Source: DAINRZ01 sp964634885 (GTDB lineage: Bacteria > Bacteroidota > Ignavibacteria > Kapaibacteriales > UBA2268). From it: a DNA stretch of 64,000 bases. Location of the stretch: positions 197,140 through 261,139 of the forward strand of contig CAZWLN010000001.1 in NCBI GenBank assembly GCA_964634885.1, read 5' to 3'. Below, in pieces: positions 62,776 through 64,000 of the stretch; the stretch's first letter is position 1; every line of letters starts with the position of its first letter. The notes under the pieces are model-generated. The model was not told where the DNA came from. It was given only the letters and a program-made list of their open reading frames with translations, and did not search any database. The position numbers and the translations under genes are program-made.

Positions 62776-63366
62776 CTATTCGTCGCAAGGTGTCCAGGTC
62801 CTGTAACATGATCCGTCCAACGGCGGGTCAGATTCATCTACTATGCTCGGGCAATCAAAAGTTCCAACCTGGCTTTTCACCATTGGGCCATATTCATATT
62901 CTACACCATTCCAACACATTGTTCTATAAAAATAACAATAGGCTGAACCGCACGGAACAGTTTGCCATTCAGTTTCACTGGTGAACTGAACCATATGGCA
63001 ATTGCTTAAAGAACCATATAATACTATTACATCTTCATTGCATGGTGGTACAGGACAACCACAATATGCTCGAAAGCCAGCTTCACTTAATACATAATTT
63101 GCAATTGCTTCTCTAACTGCTGCAGATGGAGGATCACAAAGATTAGGATCAAAATCTATATCACCTATATCAACTTTAAATATATGTGCAACTACACTAC
63201 AAGTTACGCATAAATGAACAGTATATACGCAGGAACCGACTCTATATGGAATAGTAGTAGTTATTCCTGTTGTACCGTCTCTATGTTCACAAACATCCTG
63301 TGCCATAGACTGATGTCCGACTACAAAAAGCATTGCAAATGCCAAGATCAATATCTTGAAATTCAT
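62776..63366 (-). CDS. Exported cysteine-rich hypothetical protein
   Basis: 196 aa from ATG 63366 (AAAGGA upstream). Signal peptide MNFKILILAFAMLFVVGHQSMA. The mature chain has 15 cysteines in roughly 173 residues, several in CxC or CxxC form (CVTC, YCGCPVPPC), and aromatic-rich stretches. This suggests disulfide stabilisation or metal binding outside the cytoplasm. No C-terminal T9SS domain. No family was recognised. Neighbour of the two T9SS paralogues. Confidence 0.6.
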   Translation of the reverse strand: MNFKILILAFAMLFVVGHQSMAQDVCEHRDGTTGITTTIPYRVGSCVYTVHLCVTCSVVAHIFKVDIGDIDFDPNLCDPPSAAVREAIANYVLSEAGFRAYCGCPVPPCNEDVIVLYGSLSNCHMVQFTSETEWQTVPCGSAYCYFYRTMCWNGVEYEYGPMVKSQVGTFDCPSIVDESDPPLDGSCYRTWTPCDE

Positions 63367-63409
63367 AATATTTCCTTTAACTTTAATATACAAAATTCTT
63401 AATTTTGCA

Positions 63410-63545
63410 CCGAACTTACAGAGGTAATCTTGCAAGGATTTGAGTCTCTGCAAGTTCGGATGCGGCTCATAGCGGTGCTTCCGCTGTGAGCTTTATTAAT
63501 TCATCCAATGATGCGGCTCATAGCGACAATTCACCCATGAGCAGC
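63410..63545. repeat. Cluster of imperfect hairpins with a 16-bp direct repeat
   Basis: CCGAACTTACAGAG (63410-63423) and CTCTGCAAGTTCGG (63446-63459) form a 14-bp stem with one mismatch. GATGCGGCTCATAGCG occurs twice (63459-63474, 63510-63525). The first copy forms a hairpin GCTCATAGCGG/CCGCTGTGAGC (63465-63491). The second pairs with CATGAGC. REP-like. Confidence 0.6.
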
Positions 63546-63702
63546 TTTTTAAAATCATCTCCCGGAAAATTCCATTTACCCGCCATTTATCAATCACCGG
63601 GAAAATCTGACAAGCTCCTGCGCTACGGGTGCAGGCCCCCTGCTGCTGAATCGAACCGCCCCCTACCCCTCCTTATCCAAGGCGGGGGAAAAAACTCACT
63701 AT

Positions 63703-63891
63703 CTGCAACCAATCACCAGCCACCAGCCACTAACCACCAGCCACTAATCACCAGTCACCAGCCACCAGCAACCATCCACTAACCACCAGCAACCAATCAC
63801 CAGCCACCAGCCACTAATCACCAGCCACCAGCAACTGACCACCAGCCACTAACCACCAGCAACCAGCCACCAGCCACCGGCCACTAACCAA
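63703..63891. repeat. Heptanucleotide repeat tract, 27 units
   Basis: Twenty-seven 7-bp units run without any shift of phase for 189 bp. Unit types are CAGCCAC, TAACCAC, TAATCAC, CAATCAC and CAGCAAC with single-base variants (consensus YARYCAC). The tract translates as Pro/Ala/His/Thr-rich in one frame and is not coding by any sign. The remaining 109 bp of the window show no feature. Confidence 0.9.
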
Positions 63892-64000
63892 CAATCATAG
63901 GCACGCTCCTTTCTGCACAAACATAACACATCTGTTCTTACGGATTTTTCTTCCGTTTACTCTGCTTCTGCATTAAGATTCGTCCTTTACCCGCCAGAGA

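Noticed and set aside
63486..63782. 98-aa ORF at the right end
   Set aside because: It runs into the heptamer tract and translates to repeats (NHQPPATNHQP); not a gene.
63703..63891. CRISPR array
   Set aside because: Units are 7 bp and abut without spacers; no cas genes are present.

Overview
The window looks like a chromosomal contig from a Gram-negative member of the Bacteroidota/Chlorobiota superphylum, most likely near Ignavibacteria or Kapabacteria. This is an inference from gene content; no search was run. Supporting signs are proteins with type IX secretion (T9SS) C-terminal sorting domains, a TonB receptor paired with a DUF4249 lipoprotein, LptD and KdsC (so the cell makes LPS), a short ribosomal protein S21, an actinobacterial-style fused E2-E1 2-oxoglutarate dehydrogenase, and promoters resembling the Bacteroidota form (TTTG, 19-20 nt, TAnnTTTG). 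No IS element, prophage, rRNA or CRISPR array was seen.

Layout. 1-5.7 kb: end of an OmpA-family gene, tRNA-Leu(GAG), metH. 5.8-9 kb: operon of a TPR protein, a DUF454 membrane protein and two chagasin-like inhibitor-fold proteins. 9-12.5 kb: lptD and a DUF4292 lipoprotein. 12.6-14.5 kb: 6-pyruvoyl-tetrahydropterin synthase, folE and rnhB, the last with a non-standard start. 14.5-16.5 kb: three related lipoproteins. 16.7-19.3 kb: pyrC, a small basic protein, a tandem array of micro-ORFs on the minus strand and a DUF6580 membrane protein. 19.3-22 kb: kdsC-ytxH and two DUF948-like proteins. 22-25.4 kb: prmA, ppx/gppA, a lipoprotein, and a bacterial GIDE (MULAN-like) protein. 25.5-32 kb: fused 2-oxoglutarate dehydrogenase, a GT-C-like membrane protein and a flippase-methyltransferase fusion. 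32-37.7 kb: TonB receptor, DUF4249, PGI/PMI, a small KOW/UvrD-tail-like protein, rpsU, DUF486.

37.7-46.9 kb: a second OmpA-family protein translationally coupled to a T9SS-secreted protein, a receiver-first histidine kinase, an FAD-linked oxidase, an apparently gene-less stretch with a strong plus-strand terminator (candidate small RNA), and a methyltransferase. 46.9-57.6 kb: a giant double acyl-CoA dehydratase activase, an unrecognised FliK-like protein, a small exported protein, a BNR-type T9SS protein, proline dehydrogenase, an exported EEP nuclease/phosphatase and two STAS proteins. 57.7-64 kb: AT-rich, with two large paralogous T9SS proteins, a Cys-rich exported protein, and non-coding DNA made of hairpin repeats and strictly phased 7-bp repeats.

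The dominant theme is the cell envelope: LPS export, lipoproteins, TonB uptake, T9SS secretion and OmpA-type anchoring. Core metabolism (metH, pyrC, pterin synthesis, 2-oxoglutarate, proline) is interspersed. The strongest candidates for something undescribed are the tandem micro-ORF array at 18.3-18.6 kb, the orphan-terminator RNA at about 45.7-45.96 kb, and the two heptamer repeat tracts near 60.2 and 63.8 kb.
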